Assembly: GCF_004571025.1 (NCBI RefSeq)
Contig: NZ_SPQT01000014.1
Coordinates: forward strand, 149,839-213,838
Source of the DNA: Bradyrhizobium niftali
GTDB lineage: Bacteria > Pseudomonadota > Alphaproteobacteria > Rhizobiales > Xanthobacteraceae
Reading direction: 5' to 3'
DNA length: 64,000 bases
Position 1 is the first letter of the stretch; each line of letters begins with the position of its first letter. This document shows positions 6,547-14,994 of the stretch, piece after piece. The position numbers were made by a program, and so were the translations under genes. The notes beneath the pieces were generated by a model. That model saw only the letters and a program-made list of their open reading frames with translations, was not told the origin of the DNA and did no database searches.

Positions 6547-9123
6547 GTGCCGCCCCGCATCCTCAAAATCCCGGCCGAGCCGGCCACGCTGCTGCCCGAC
6601 CGCTTCCAGGCATGGTTCGCGGGGCGCGGCTGGTCGCCGCGCGCGCATCAATTGGCGCTGCTGGAGAAGGCGCGCGAGGACGCCAGCGCGCTGCTGATCG
6701 CGCCGACCGGCGCGGGCAAGACGCTGGCGGGATTTCTGCCGACGCTGGTGGAGCTTTCGACGCCGGCGATCGAACGCGATGCCAGCGCCAGGCAAAGCCT
6801 CGTCTCCACCGGCCGTTCCGTGCAGCGCGCCGGCGGCCTCCACACCCTCTACATCTCGCCGCTCAAGGCGCTCGCCGTCGACATCGCACGCAATCTCGAG
6901 CGTCCCATCGCCGAGATGGGTCTGCCGATCAAGGTCGAGACGCGCACCGGCGACACGCCGGTGTCGCGGCGTCAGCGACAGCGGCGCTATCCGCCGGATG
7001 TCTTGCTGACGACGCCCGAGCAGCTTGCGCTATTGCTCTCTTCCGACGACGCGCCGTTCCTGTTCTCCTCCTTGAAACGCATCGTGCTGGACGAGCTGCA
7101 TGCGCTGGTGACGTCCAAGCGCGGCGATCTGCTGTCGCTCGGGCTGGCCCGGCTGTGGCGGCTCGCGCCGCAGATACGCGCGATCGGATTATCGGCGACC
7201 GTGGCCGAGCCGGATCAGCTCGCGCGCTTCCTGGTGCCGCAGCCTGATGGCAAGGAAGTGGCCGCCGACATCGTGATCGCCGGCGGCGCCGCGCCGCCGC
7301 TGGTCGAGATGCTCGATACGCGCGAGCGGCTACCCTGGGCCGGTCACGGCGCGCGTCACGCACTCGCCGAGGTCTATGAGCTGATCAAGCAGAACAAGAC
7401 CACGCTGGTCTTCGTCAACACCCGCAGCCAGGCCGAGATGTTGTTCCAGGATCTCTGGCGCATGAACGACGACGGGCTCGCGATCGCGCTGCATCACGGC
7501 TCGCTCGACGTCGCCCAGCGCCGCAAGGTCGAGGACGCGATGTCGGCGGGACGCTTGCGCGGCGTGGTCTGCACCTCCTCGCTCGACCTCGGCGTCGACT
7601 GGGGGGACGTCGATCTCGTGGTCAATATCGGCGCGCCGAAGGGCTCCTCGCGCCTGATGCAGCGCATCGGCCGCGCCAATCACCGCCTCGACGAGGCCTC
7701 GCGCGCGGTGCTGGTGCCGGCCAACCGCTTCGAGGTGCTGGAGTGCCGCGCCGCCATCGACGCCATCGCCGAGAACGCGCAGGACACCCCGCCGTTGCGC
7801 ACCGGTGCGCTCGACGTGCTGGCCCAGCACGTGCTCGGCCGTGCCTGCGGCGAGCCATTCTTCAGCGATGACCTCTATGACGAGGTACGCACCGCCGCGC
7901 CCTATGCGGGCCTCGCGCGCGGCGATTTCGACGACGTCGTCGATTTCGTCGCGACCGGCGGCTATGCGCTGAAGACCTACGAGCGCTTCGCCCGCATCAA
8001 GCAGGACAAGCAGGGGCGCTGGCGTGTCGCCAATCCAAAGGTGCGGCAGAGCTATCGTCTCAATGTCGGCACCATCGTCGAGGAGCCGATGCTCAAGGTG
8101 CGGCTGGTGCGCTCCCGCTCCACCGGCAGCGGTTCGACCGGCGCGATCGCGCGCGGCGGCCGCGTGCTCGGCGAAATCGAGGAATATTTCATCGAGGGGC
8201 TGACCGCCGGCGACACCTTCGTGTTCGGCGGCGAGGTCGTGCGCTACGAGGCCCTGGCCGAAGATCAGGTCTACGTCTCTCGCGCCAACGACAAGGATCC
8301 GAAGGTGCCGTCCTATATGGGCGGCAAATTTCCGCTCTCGACCTATCTTGCCGAACGTGTGCGCCGCCTGCTCGACGACAGGCGCGCGTGGAACGGTCTG
8401 CCGGAGCAGGTGCGCGACTGGCTGTCGCTCCAGAAGGACGTCTCGCGCGTGCCGGGTGTCCGCGAGCTCCTAGTCGAAACCTTTCCGCGCGGCAGCAAGC
8501 ATTACCTCATCTGCTATCCCTTCGAGGGGCGGCTGGCGCATCAGACGCTCGGCATGCTGCTGACGCGGCGGCTGGAACGCGGCCGCGCCCGGCCGCTCGG
8601 CTTCGTCGCCAATGAATATGCGGTGGCGATCTGGGGCCTGGGCGATGCCTCCTTCATGATCCGCAACGGTGAGCTCGATCTCGACGCGCTGTTCAACCCC
8701 GACATGCTGGGGGACGATCTCGAAGCGTGGCTGGCCGAATCCGCGCTGATGAAGCGCACGTTTCGTAATTGTGCCTTGATCAGCGGCCTGATCGAGCGTC
8801 GCTTCACCAGCGAGGACAAGAGCCGCCGCCAGGTGCTGTTCTCGACCGATCTGGTCTACGACGTGCTGCGTAAGCACCAGGCCGACCACGTCCTGCTGCG
8901 CGCCGCCCGCGCCGATGCCGCCACCGGCCTGCTCGACCTGCGCCGTCTCGGCGGCATGCTGGCCCGCATCCAGGGCCGCATCACGCACCGGGAACTCGAT
9001 CACGTCTCCCCGCTCGCCGTCCCCGTGATGCTGGAAATCGGCCGCGAGTCAGTTTATGGCGAAGCTGCAGACGAGTTGTTGGCCGAGGCCGCCGATGAGC
9101 TGGTCAAAGAGGCGATGTCGTAG
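6547..9123 (+). CDS. Ligase-associated DEXH-box helicase, Lhr-type
   Basis: An 858-residue superfamily 2 DNA helicase (TIGR04121-like, Lhr family), a 3'-5' translocase acting in DNA repair with the ligase, exonuclease and PdeM. Walker A APTGAGKT is at about residues 53-60, the DELH box (VLDELHAL) near 182, motif III GLSATV, and the C-terminal RecA motif MQRIGRANHRLDEASR. The Lhr winged-helix and C-terminal domains follow. The frame is open back to 6400, but those codons come from palindromic repeat A1, so the start is placed at GTG 6547 (VPPRILKIPAEPATLLPD). PdeM follows downstream in the same direction. Confidence 0.92.
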   Translation: MPPRILKIPAEPATLLPDRFQAWFAGRGWSPRAHQLALLEKAREDASALLIAPTGAGKTLAGFLPTLVELSTPAIERDASARQSLVSTGRSVQRAGGLHTLYISPLKALAVDIARNLERPIAEMGLPIKVETRTGDTPVSRRQRQRRYPPDVLLTTPEQLALLLSSDDAPFLFSSLKRIVLDELHALVTSKRGDLLSLGLARLWRLAPQIRAIGLSATVAEPDQLARFLVPQPDGKEVAADIVIAGGAAPPLVEMLDTRERLPWAGHGARHALAEVYELIKQNKTTLVFVNTRSQAEMLFQDLWRMNDDGLAIALHHGSLDVAQRRKVEDAMSAGRLRGVVCTSSLDLGVDWGDVDLVVNIGAPKGSSRLMQRIGRANHRLDEASRAVLVPANRFEVLECRAAIDAIAENAQDTPPLRTGALDVLAQHVLGRACGEPFFSDDLYDEVRTAAPYAGLARGDFDDVVDFVATGGYALKTYERFARIKQDKQGRWRVANPKVRQSYRLNVGTIVEEPMLKVRLVRSRSTGSGSTGAIARGGRVLGEIEEYFIEGLTAGDTFVFGGEVVRYEALAEDQVYVSRANDKDPKVPSYMGGKFPLSTYLAERVRRLLDDRRAWNGLPEQVRDWLSLQKDVSRVPGVRELLVETFPRGSKHYLICYPFEGRLAHQTLGMLLTRRLERGRARPLGFVANEYAVAIWGLGDASFMIRNGELDLDALFNPDMLGDDLEAWLAESALMKRTFRNCALISGLIERRFTSEDKSRRQVLFSTDLVYDVLRKHQADHVLLRAARADAATGLLDLRRLGGMLARIQGRITHRELDHVSPLAVPVMLEIGRESVYGEAADELLAEAADELVKEAMS

Positions 9124-9166
9124 ACTGTTCGCGCGAATGAATTTTTGGGGCACGACTCTTTCCACA

Positions 9167-9289
9167 TCGTCATGCCCGGGCTTGACCCGGGCATCCACGT
9201 CTTTGTCTCCGTGGCAAGCGCGTGGATGGCCGGGCATAGGCGAGCGGAAGCGACGCCGTTCTTCGAACGGCTACGCCCGGCCATGACGG
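9167..9289. repeat. Family B palindromic repeat, copy B2
   Basis: Left arm CGTCATGCCCGGGCTTGACC, right arm ACGCCCGGCCATGACGG, with an inner second palindrome CGTTCTTCGAACG. Its right end contains the ATG used as the start of the phosphoesterase gene. Confidence 0.9.
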
Positions 9290-9981
9290 AGCAGGCGGCA
9301 CTATCGATTACTTCAACGCTTGCGCTGGATATTGCCGGTGCATCGTTCGCCGCCGATCTCTCCGGCGCCCTGTTCTGGGAAGCGCAGCGCCTGCTCGTCG
9401 TCTCCGACCTGCATCTGGAAAAGGGCTCGAGCTTCGCCACCCGCGGCGTGCTGCTGCCGCCTTACGATACCATCGCGACGCTCGGCCGGCTTGCTGCTGT
9501 CATCTCCCGCCATGATCCGCGCACCGTCATCGCGCTCGGCGACAGTTTTCACGATCGCACCGCGCATGAGCGCCTCTCCGCGGAGGATCGCGACGCCGTC
9601 GCCGTACTCCAATCCGGCCGCGACTGGATCTGGATCTCGGGTAATCACGATCCGATGCTGCCGCGCGATCTCGGCGGCACCATCGCCGACGAAGTCGCGA
9701 TCGGCCCGATCACCTTCCGCCACGAGCCGACCGGCGCGTGCGGCGAGATCGCCGGCCATCTCCATCCCAAGGCCCGCGTCTCCGCGCGCGGCCGTTCGAT
9801 GGAGCGTCGCTGCTTCGCCAGCGACGGGTTGCGCGCCGTGATGCCCGCCTTCGGCGCCTATGCCGGCGGCCTCAGCATCCGCGATGCGGCGTTTGCAAAG
9901 ATCTTCCCGGAGAACGGTTTTGTCGCCCATCTCCTCGGCGACCGCCGCGTCCACGCCATCGCCGCGTCGCGGTGTTATTGA
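9283..9981 (+). CDS. pdeM: Ligase-associated DNA damage response endonuclease PdeM
   Basis: A 232-residue calcineurin-like metallophosphoesterase of the ligase-associated type (TIGR04123-like). Metal motifs are all present: VVSDLHLEKG, ALGDSFHD, SGNHDP and AGHLHPKA. It should cleave phosphodiester bonds in a two-metal site during DNA repair together with the ligase, MBL exonuclease and Lhr helicase of this locus. The start ATG at 9283 (MTEQAALSI) lies inside the right arm of palindromic repeat B2. The upstream in-frame codons are purely repeat-derived, so the longer frame from 9145 is not accepted. No clear ribosome site is seen, so coupling to the helicase or leaderless initiation is possible. 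Confidence 0.9.
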   Translation: MTEQAALSITSTLALDIAGASFAADLSGALFWEAQRLLVVSDLHLEKGSSFATRGVLLPPYDTIATLGRLAAVISRHDPRTVIALGDSFHDRTAHERLSAEDRDAVAVLQSGRDWIWISGNHDPMLPRDLGGTIADEVAIGPITFRHEPTGACGEIAGHLHPKARVSARGRSMERRCFASDGLRAVMPAFGAYAGGLSIRDAAFAKIFPENGFVAHLLGDRRVHAIAASRCY

Positions 9982-10030
9982 GGACACGCTCGTCCCTTGT
10001 GAGTTGAACACTCTCGCGACAGGCACACTG

Positions 10031-10176
10031 CACTCCCTCCCCCCTTGCGGGGGAGGGCAGGGAGGGGGGTAGCTCAGGAAAAGGTGTGTGTTTGGCGGTC
10101 GCACAAACGTCTATCGAGAGAGTCCCCGTGTGGACCCCCCTCCCTAGCCCTCCCCCGCAAGGGGGGAGGGAACGCA
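10031..10176. repeat. Family C inverted pair C2a/C2b
   Basis: C2a (10031-10072, core CCCCCCTTGCGGGGGAGGG) and C2b (10118-10176, core CCCTCCCCCGCAAGGGGGG) face each other around about 45 bases of unique sequence. They lie between the convergent pdeM and LysR genes. C2b begins with CGAGAGAGTCCCCGTGTGG, which is also at the edge of the copy near 63,830. Confidence 0.9.
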
Positions 10177-10195
10177 CCTTCAGCGTCGCTGCAGT

Positions 10196-11059
10196 TCAGG
10201 CCGCCTTCGCCTGCACGTTATCGCAGAACTCCGCGAGCCGATCGGCGAGCCGCAGCGTCGCCGGGCTCGCATCCGGTGACGCCATCAGCGCCATTTCGGT
10301 CTTGTTGATCGGCGCAAAGCCGTCCTTTGCTGTCAGCACGCGATGATCGGCCTGGATCGACATTTCGGACAGGATGCTCAGCCCCATGCCGGCGGCGACC
10401 GCGGCCTGGATGCCGGCGAGGCTCGATGACGTGTAGGCCATGTGCCAGGTGCGGCCGGCGCTCTCCAGCGCGTGGATGGCGCCGGCGCGATAGAGGCAGC
10501 CCAGCGGAAAGCCGATCAGCGGCACCGACGGCGTGCCCGCGTCGATCGGATGGCTCTTGCTGGTGACCCAGTGCACCCGCTCCGGCCACACCGCGATGGC
10601 GCCCTTCTCGCCGGCCTCGCGCTTGTAAAGCGCCAGATCAAGTTCGCCGCGTTCCAGATCGCGGGCGAGGTTCTTGCTCTGGTCGGCGCGGACGTCGAGC
10701 CGCAGGCCGGGATGCGAGCGCGAGAATGTTGCCAGCAATTTCGCCAGGCGATAGGCCGCAAAATCCTCGGGAATGCCGAGCCGGATCGCGCCTTCGCTGT
10801 CGGGCTGGCTCAGCACGTCGCGCGCCTCCTCCGCAAGCGAGAGCAGCCGCCGCGCATAGGACAGCAGCCGCTCGCCGGCCTCGGTGGGACGCACGTCCTT
10901 GCCGTCGCGGTGCAGGAGCACCTGGCCGACATCCTCCTCCAGCCGCTTGATCTGCTGGCTGACGGTCGACTGCGTGCGGTGGACGCGCTCGCCGGCGCGG
11001 GTGAAGCCGCCGGCCTCCACGACCGAGACGAAGCTGCGCAGAAGCTCGAGATCGAGCAT
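10196..11059 (-). CDS. LysR-family transcriptional regulator
   Basis: A 287-residue LysR regulator. The N-terminal helix-turn-helix is clear (LELLRSFVSVVEAGGFTRAG then RTQSTVSQQIKRLEEDVG), followed by a periplasmic-binding-type effector domain. The start at 11059 is set by GGAGGCGCCC directly upstream; the frame extends back to 11101 but without a site. It is divergent from an EamA exporter across a 98-bp gap that holds a near-perfect 22-bp palindrome, so the exporter and the metallo-hydrolase after it are its likely targets. The effector is unknown. Confidence 0.93.
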   Translation of the reverse strand: MLDLELLRSFVSVVEAGGFTRAGERVHRTQSTVSQQIKRLEEDVGQVLLHRDGKDVRPTEAGERLLSYARRLLSLAEEARDVLSQPDSEGAIRLGIPEDFAAYRLAKLLATFSRSHPGLRLDVRADQSKNLARDLERGELDLALYKREAGEKGAIAVWPERVHWVTSKSHPIDAGTPSVPLIGFPLGCLYRAGAIHALESAGRTWHMAYTSSSLAGIQAAVAAGMGLSILSEMSIQADHRVLTAKDGFAPINKTEMALMASPDASPATLRLADRLAEFCDNVQAKAA

Positions 11060-11088
11060 GGGCGCCTCCATTCGAAAATCCACTGATC

Positions 11089-11110
11089 GGAAGTTAATCA
11101 TTTAATTTCC
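11089..11110. promoter_or_regulatory. Putative LysR operator palindrome
   Basis: GGAAGTTAA-TCAT-TTAATTTCC, an inverted repeat with nine-base arms (eight matching), centred in the gap between the LysR gene and the EamA gene. AT-rich against a GC-rich background, as expected for a LysR recognition site. Confidence 0.6.
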
Positions 11111-11157
11111 AAATGGCAAGCGGGCTCCCTAGATCGAGGGCTCAGGAGAATGCCCCC

Positions 11158-12072
11158 ATGTCGCTCGCCCCCTCGATTCCCGTTCCCCGCAGCCGCTTCA
11201 ACACGCTGCCCCTCGCTATCGGACTGTTCTGCCTGCTCTGGAGCTATGCCTTCGTCGCCGGCAAGATCGGCGTCACCCATTGCCCGCCGCTGATCCTGCT
11301 CGCCGCGCGCTTCTCGCTCGCCGGCATCTTGATCCTCGGTGCGACGCTGATCCGCGGCGACGACTGGTCATTGTCCTGGCGCGATGTCGCGATCTTCGCC
11401 GTGCTCGGCATCGCCAACAACGCGCTCTATCTCGGGCTCGGCTACACCGGCCTGCAATCGGTCTCGGCCGGGCTCGGCGGCCTGATCGTGTCGGCCAATC
11501 CGGTGTTCACCGCGGCGCTCGCCGCATTGCTCCTTGGCGAAGGCATGACCTGGCGCAAGGCGAGCGGTCTTTTGCTCGGTGTCATCGGCGTGACGGCGAT
11601 CGTCTGGCACCGCCTGTCGGTTGGCACCGATTCGCTGCACGGCATCGTGTTCACGCTGGCCTCGCTCGCCTCCATCGTCCTCGGCACGATCCTCTTCAAG
11701 CTGCTCGCGCCGAAGGGGTCCTTGTGGATCGGCAACGGCGTGCAGAATCTCGCCGCCGGCATCGTGCTGACGCCGGTTGCGCTCACCTTCGCCGACGTCC
11801 ATGCGATCGATTTCACCGCGAGCCTGGTCGGCGCCTTCGCCTTCCTCGTGCTCGGCGGCTCCATCCTGGCCTACTGGCTCTGGTTTCATCTCCTGAAAGT
11901 GTGTGGCGCCACGGCTGCCAGCGCCTATCATTTCCTGATGCCGCCGCTCGGCATGCTGTTCGCTTTCCTCGTGCTCGGCGAGCATGTCGAGGCGAGAGAC
12001 CTGCTCGGCATCATCCCGGTCGCGCTCGGCATCTATCTGGTGACGCGGCCGGCCGCGAAGCCTGTGTCGTAG
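11158..12072 (+). CDS. EamA/DMT-family exporter
   Basis: A 304-residue inner-membrane transporter of the drug/metabolite superfamily, made of two EamA repeats of five segments each. The first repeat runs from about residue 15 (LPLAIGLFCLLWSYAFVAGK), with the typical ANNALYLGLGYTGLQ and LGGLIVSANPVFTAALAALL segments, and the second from about 165. Members export amino acids, metabolites or toxic compounds. The start at 11158 has CAGGAG ten bases upstream. It is divergent from a LysR regulator and followed after 12 bases by a metallo-hydrolase, so the two probably form an operon under LysR control. Confidence 0.9.
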   Translation: MSLAPSIPVPRSRFNTLPLAIGLFCLLWSYAFVAGKIGVTHCPPLILLAARFSLAGILILGATLIRGDDWSLSWRDVAIFAVLGIANNALYLGLGYTGLQSVSAGLGGLIVSANPVFTAALAALLLGEGMTWRKASGLLLGVIGVTAIVWHRLSVGTDSLHGIVFTLASLASIVLGTILFKLLAPKGSLWIGNGVQNLAAGIVLTPVALTFADVHAIDFTASLVGAFAFLVLGGSILAYWLWFHLLKVCGATAASAYHFLMPPLGMLFAFLVLGEHVEARDLLGIIPVALGIYLVTRPAAKPVS

Positions 12073-12084
12073 AAGGAGTTATTC

Positions 12085-12861
12085 ATGCCCATCTCCATCA
12101 CCCTGATCGGCGGCCCGACCGCGCTGATCGAGATCGACGGCTTCCGCCTGCTCACCGATCCGACCTTCGACGATGCGCACTCCGCCTATCAGCTGCCGCA
12201 TGTGACGCTGGAGAAGACCATCGGCCCCGCGATGAAGGCCGATGCGATCGGCCCGGTCGACGCGGTGCTGCTCAGCCACGACCAGCATTCGGACAATCTC
12301 GACAATTCCGGCCGCGAGTTTCTCAAACATGCGAAGCGCGTGCTGACGACAGAGGCCGGCGCCAGGCGCCTCGGCGGCCATGCCGAAGGCCTTGCGCCCT
12401 GGGCGACCTCGCATGTGAAGGATCGTGACGGCAATTCACTGACGATCACCGCGACACCAGCGCGCCACGGTCCGGCCGGCATCGAGCCGCTGTCGGGCGA
12501 TGTCATCGGTTTCGTGGTGTCCTCAAACCGCAAGGACACAAGCGCGGTCTATATCAGCGGCGACACCACCTGGTTCGACGGTGTTGCCGAGGTCGCGCGG
12601 CGTTTCAAATGCCGCGTGGTGCTGCCGTTCGCGGGCGCTGCGCAGACGCGCGGGCCGTTTCATCTCACCATGGACACCAACGACACCATCGAGACCGCAC
12701 GCGCCTTTCCCGACGCGGTGATCGTGCCGCTGCATACCGAAGGCTGGGCGCATTTCCGCCAGAACGGCGAGGATCTGCGCAAGACGTTCGACATGCTCGG
12801 CTTCGGGACGCGATTGCGATTGCTGGAGCCGGGCGTGCCGACGGTGATCGAGGCGCCGTAG
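12085..12861 (+). CDS. MBL-fold metallo-hydrolase, UlaG-like
   Basis: A 258-residue metallo-beta-lactamase-fold protein beginning MPISITLIGGPTALIEIDG. The motif SHDQHSDNLD corresponds to the family HxHxDH but reads HDQHSD, so the first metal ligands follow the UlaG-type pattern. Later ligands lie in ARHGPAG, ISGDTTW and PLHTEGWAHF. It is cytoplasmic and its substrate is unknown. The start has AAGGAG seven bases upstream, and the gene follows the EamA exporter by 12 bases. Under shared LysR control it may act on the same compound that the exporter moves; this is inference. Confidence 0.87.
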   Translation: MPISITLIGGPTALIEIDGFRLLTDPTFDDAHSAYQLPHVTLEKTIGPAMKADAIGPVDAVLLSHDQHSDNLDNSGREFLKHAKRVLTTEAGARRLGGHAEGLAPWATSHVKDRDGNSLTITATPARHGPAGIEPLSGDVIGFVVSSNRKDTSAVYISGDTTWFDGVAEVARRFKCRVVLPFAGAAQTRGPFHLTMDTNDTIETARAFPDAVIVPLHTEGWAHFRQNGEDLRKTFDMLGFGTRLRLLEPGVPTVIEAP

Positions 12862-12868
12862 TCTCAAT

Positions 12869-12972
12869 TGTCATGCGCGGGGCATCCAGTACGTCGCGGC
12901 GATTGTTGTGAGAGCGAGATGCCTGACGCCGGCCTCTGGAATACTGGGTCGCCCGGTCAAGCCGGGCGACGA
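12869..12972. repeat. Family B palindromic repeat, copy B3 (degenerate)
   Basis: Variant with GTCATGCGCGGGGCATCCAG on the left and GGTCGCCCGGTCAAGCCGG on the right. The left arm has lost part of its hairpin. It lies between the convergent metallo-hydrolase and TIGR02186-type genes and may serve as a transcription barrier. Confidence 0.8.
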
Positions 12973-12994
12973 AGAGAGGGGAGGTGGCGTTACC

Positions 12995-13765
12995 TCAATC
13001 CTTCCGGAAAACGATCGACGCCATCCACCCCGTCATCAGCGCCATGGCCGCGGTGGCGAGGCCGTAGATCAGGCCGTTCTGTCGCGCGGTCGTCGCGACG
13101 AACTGTTCGAAACCGACCTTGACGATCTCGAAGGCGGTCTCGGTCTTGCCGATGAATGCGCCGCCCGCGAACAGCTTGATCTCGACCTCGTAGGTGCCGA
13201 TCGGTACCTCCGCCGGCAGCGGAATGCCGGTGCGGAACAGCGTCGGTGTCAGGAACGTCACGGCGCTCGTATCCTCGCGGTAGAGGCCGCGCTGGGTGCG
13301 CAGGCGGATGAAGGCGGAGCGGAATGCGTCGTTCGGCACCACGTCGGCATAATCGCCGCTGACTCGTTGGGTCAGCAGCACGTTGTTCAGCCCGATCTGC
13401 TGCCGCCGTGCGATGTCGGGCGAGGTGATGACGTCGAACGGGCGGTTGGCGAACAGCGCCAGATAGCTCGGCACCTGCAGGAACTGCCGGTAGTCGGTGT
13501 TGATCCAGATGCCGAAAGTGCGCTCCTTGCGCCGTGTCACCATGTCGGCGCGCGGGCCCATCACGGTGACCACGAGGTCGTAAGCCGTGCGATCCGCGGG
13601 CGTCGTGGCGTCCTTCTCGACCGAGCCGAACAGCACCAGCTCCTCGCCGGAATAATTCGGCGTCACGGTGACGCGGTGGTTGGAGACCGACACGATCAGC
13701 CGCTCGGCCCGCGCGGCGCTGCCGAGCAACAGGACGAGCACGACTGCGAGAAGCGCGCGTGTCAT
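12995..13765 (-). CDS. TIGR02186-family membrane-anchored periplasmic protein
   Basis: A 256-residue protein with an N-terminal signal peptide (MTRALLAVVLVLLLGSAARA), a periplasmic beta-rich domain, and a C-terminal membrane segment near GLIYGLATAAMALMTGWMA ending in the basic tail FRKD. The architecture matches the TIGR02186 family, which travels with TauE/SafE permeases in alphaproteobacteria. Its ATG overlaps the permease stop by four bases (13762-13765), which indicates translational coupling. It probably forms or assists the permease complex at the outer face of the membrane. No enzymatic motif is visible. Confidence 0.85.
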   Translation of the reverse strand: MTRALLAVVLVLLLGSAARAERLIVSVSNHRVTVTPNYSGEELVLFGSVEKDATTPADRTAYDLVVTVMGPRADMVTRRKERTFGIWINTDYRQFLQVPSYLALFANRPFDVITSPDIARRQQIGLNNVLLTQRVSGDYADVVPNDAFRSAFIRLRTQRGLYREDTSAVTFLTPTLFRTGIPLPAEVPIGTYEVEIKLFAGGAFIGKTETAFEIVKVGFEQFVATTARQNGLIYGLATAAMALMTGWMASIVFRKD

Positions 13766-14679
13766 CCGCTCACCCCCAGCTCACGGATGGTGAAGAGATC
13801 CTCCGGCCGGATCACCAGCTCGATCACAAAGCGGACGCCGACCGAGAGGATCAACAGGCCCAGCAGCAGCCGCAGCTGCTCGCCGCGGATCTTCTGGCCG
13901 GCCCGCGCGCCGAACTGCGCGCCGGTGACGCCGCCGACCATCAGGATCAGCGCCAGCACGGCATCGACGAGGTGATTGGTCACCGCATGCAGCATGGTCG
14001 CGAGCAGCATGGTGGCCACGGTCAGGACCATCGAGGTCCCGATCACCGTCGAGGTCGGCACCCGCAGCAGGTAGATCATGATCGGCACCAGGATGAAGCC
14101 GCCGCCGATGCCCATGATGGCGCCGATAAAGCCGATCATGATGCCGACGATGACCACGGGGATCACCGAGAGATAGATCTTCGAGCGCTTGAACCGCATC
14201 TTCAGCGGCAGGCCATGGATCCAGTTGTGCGTGCGTCGCGGCGGCACCGCGCCGCGCCGGGTCCGCATCAGGGCGCGCAGGCCTTCGGAGAACATCAGGC
14301 TGCCGACGGTGGTGAGCAGCACGACATAGGACAGTGCGATCATCAGGTCGAGCTGGCCGAGTGCGCGAAGCTGCGTGAAGGTCCATACCCCCAGCGCGGT
14401 GCCGGTTACACCGCCGCAGAGCAGCACGCTCGCCAGCGCCGGATCGATCGCGCGCCGCCGCCAGTAGGAGATCGCGCCGGAAAAGGAGGAGGCCGCGATG
14501 TGGCTCGCGACCGAGGCGACCGCGACCGCCGGCGTGATGCCGATGAAGATCAGCAGCGGCGTCATCAGGAAGCCGCCGCCGATCCCGAACATGCCGGAGA
14601 CGAAGCCGACCGCCGCGCCCATCGCCAGCACCAGGAAGACGTTGACCGGAAGATCGGCGATCGGGAGATAGAGCTGCAT
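13762..14679 (-). CDS. TauE/SafE-family sulfite/organosulfonate exporter
   Basis: A 305-residue polytopic permease with the two half-repeat signatures of the family: GAAVGFVSGMFGIGGGFLMT near residue 20 and GFIGAIMGIGGGFILVP in the second half. Family members move sulfite, sulfoacetate or related anions across the inner membrane. The ATG at 14679 is chosen; the frame is open to a TTG at 14757 but the residues before MQLYLPIADLP look untranslated. It is the first gene of a two-gene operon with the TIGR02186-type protein. The substrate is not shown by sequence. Confidence 0.9.
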   Translation of the reverse strand: MQLYLPIADLPVNVFLVLAMGAAVGFVSGMFGIGGGFLMTPLLIFIGITPAVAVASVASHIAASSFSGAISYWRRRAIDPALASVLLCGGVTGTALGVWTFTQLRALGQLDLMIALSYVVLLTTVGSLMFSEGLRALMRTRRGAVPPRRTHNWIHGLPLKMRFKRSKIYLSVIPVVIVGIMIGFIGAIMGIGGGFILVPIMIYLLRVPTSTVIGTSMVLTVATMLLATMLHAVTNHLVDAVLALILMVGGVTGAQFGARAGQKIRGEQLRLLLGLLILSVGVRFVIELVIRPEDLFTIRELGVSG

Positions 14680-14994
14680 TGAACGACGCACCGGCGAGAC
14701 GGATCGACGAGCGCGGAATGCTCGCGGGAAGATCGGAACGATTGCCGCGTCCCTCAATAGCCGAATTCGCCGGCGGAGGGATCAGGAATCTTGGGCGTTG
14801 CGAATGGGCTAAGAGGGATCAGATCACTGCTTCGCTGCGAGCGGAGGATTCCGCCACATTCTCCGCCGTCATGCCCCGGCTTGACCGGGGCATCCAGTAC
14901 GCCGCAGCTTCTCCGCATCCAACCGGCGTCTTTGGAATACTCGGTCGCCCGGTCAAGCCGGGCGCCGACAAGAGGAGAAAGCGTACTCAACCGC
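14680..14994. other. Intergenic region, mostly repeat B4
   Basis: A gap of 315 bases between the PodJ-like gene end and the permease start, both on the minus strand. It contains palindromic repeat B4 (14867-14970) and the permease promoter region. I see no gene in it. Confidence 0.7.
14867..14970. repeat. Family B palindromic repeat, copy B4
   Basis: Left arm CGTCATGCCCCGGCTTGACC, right arm GGTCGCCCGGTCAAGCCGGG. It is the same composite layout as copies B3 and B5, with the inner motif ATCCAGTACGCCGC followed by GGAATACT. Confidence 0.88.
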
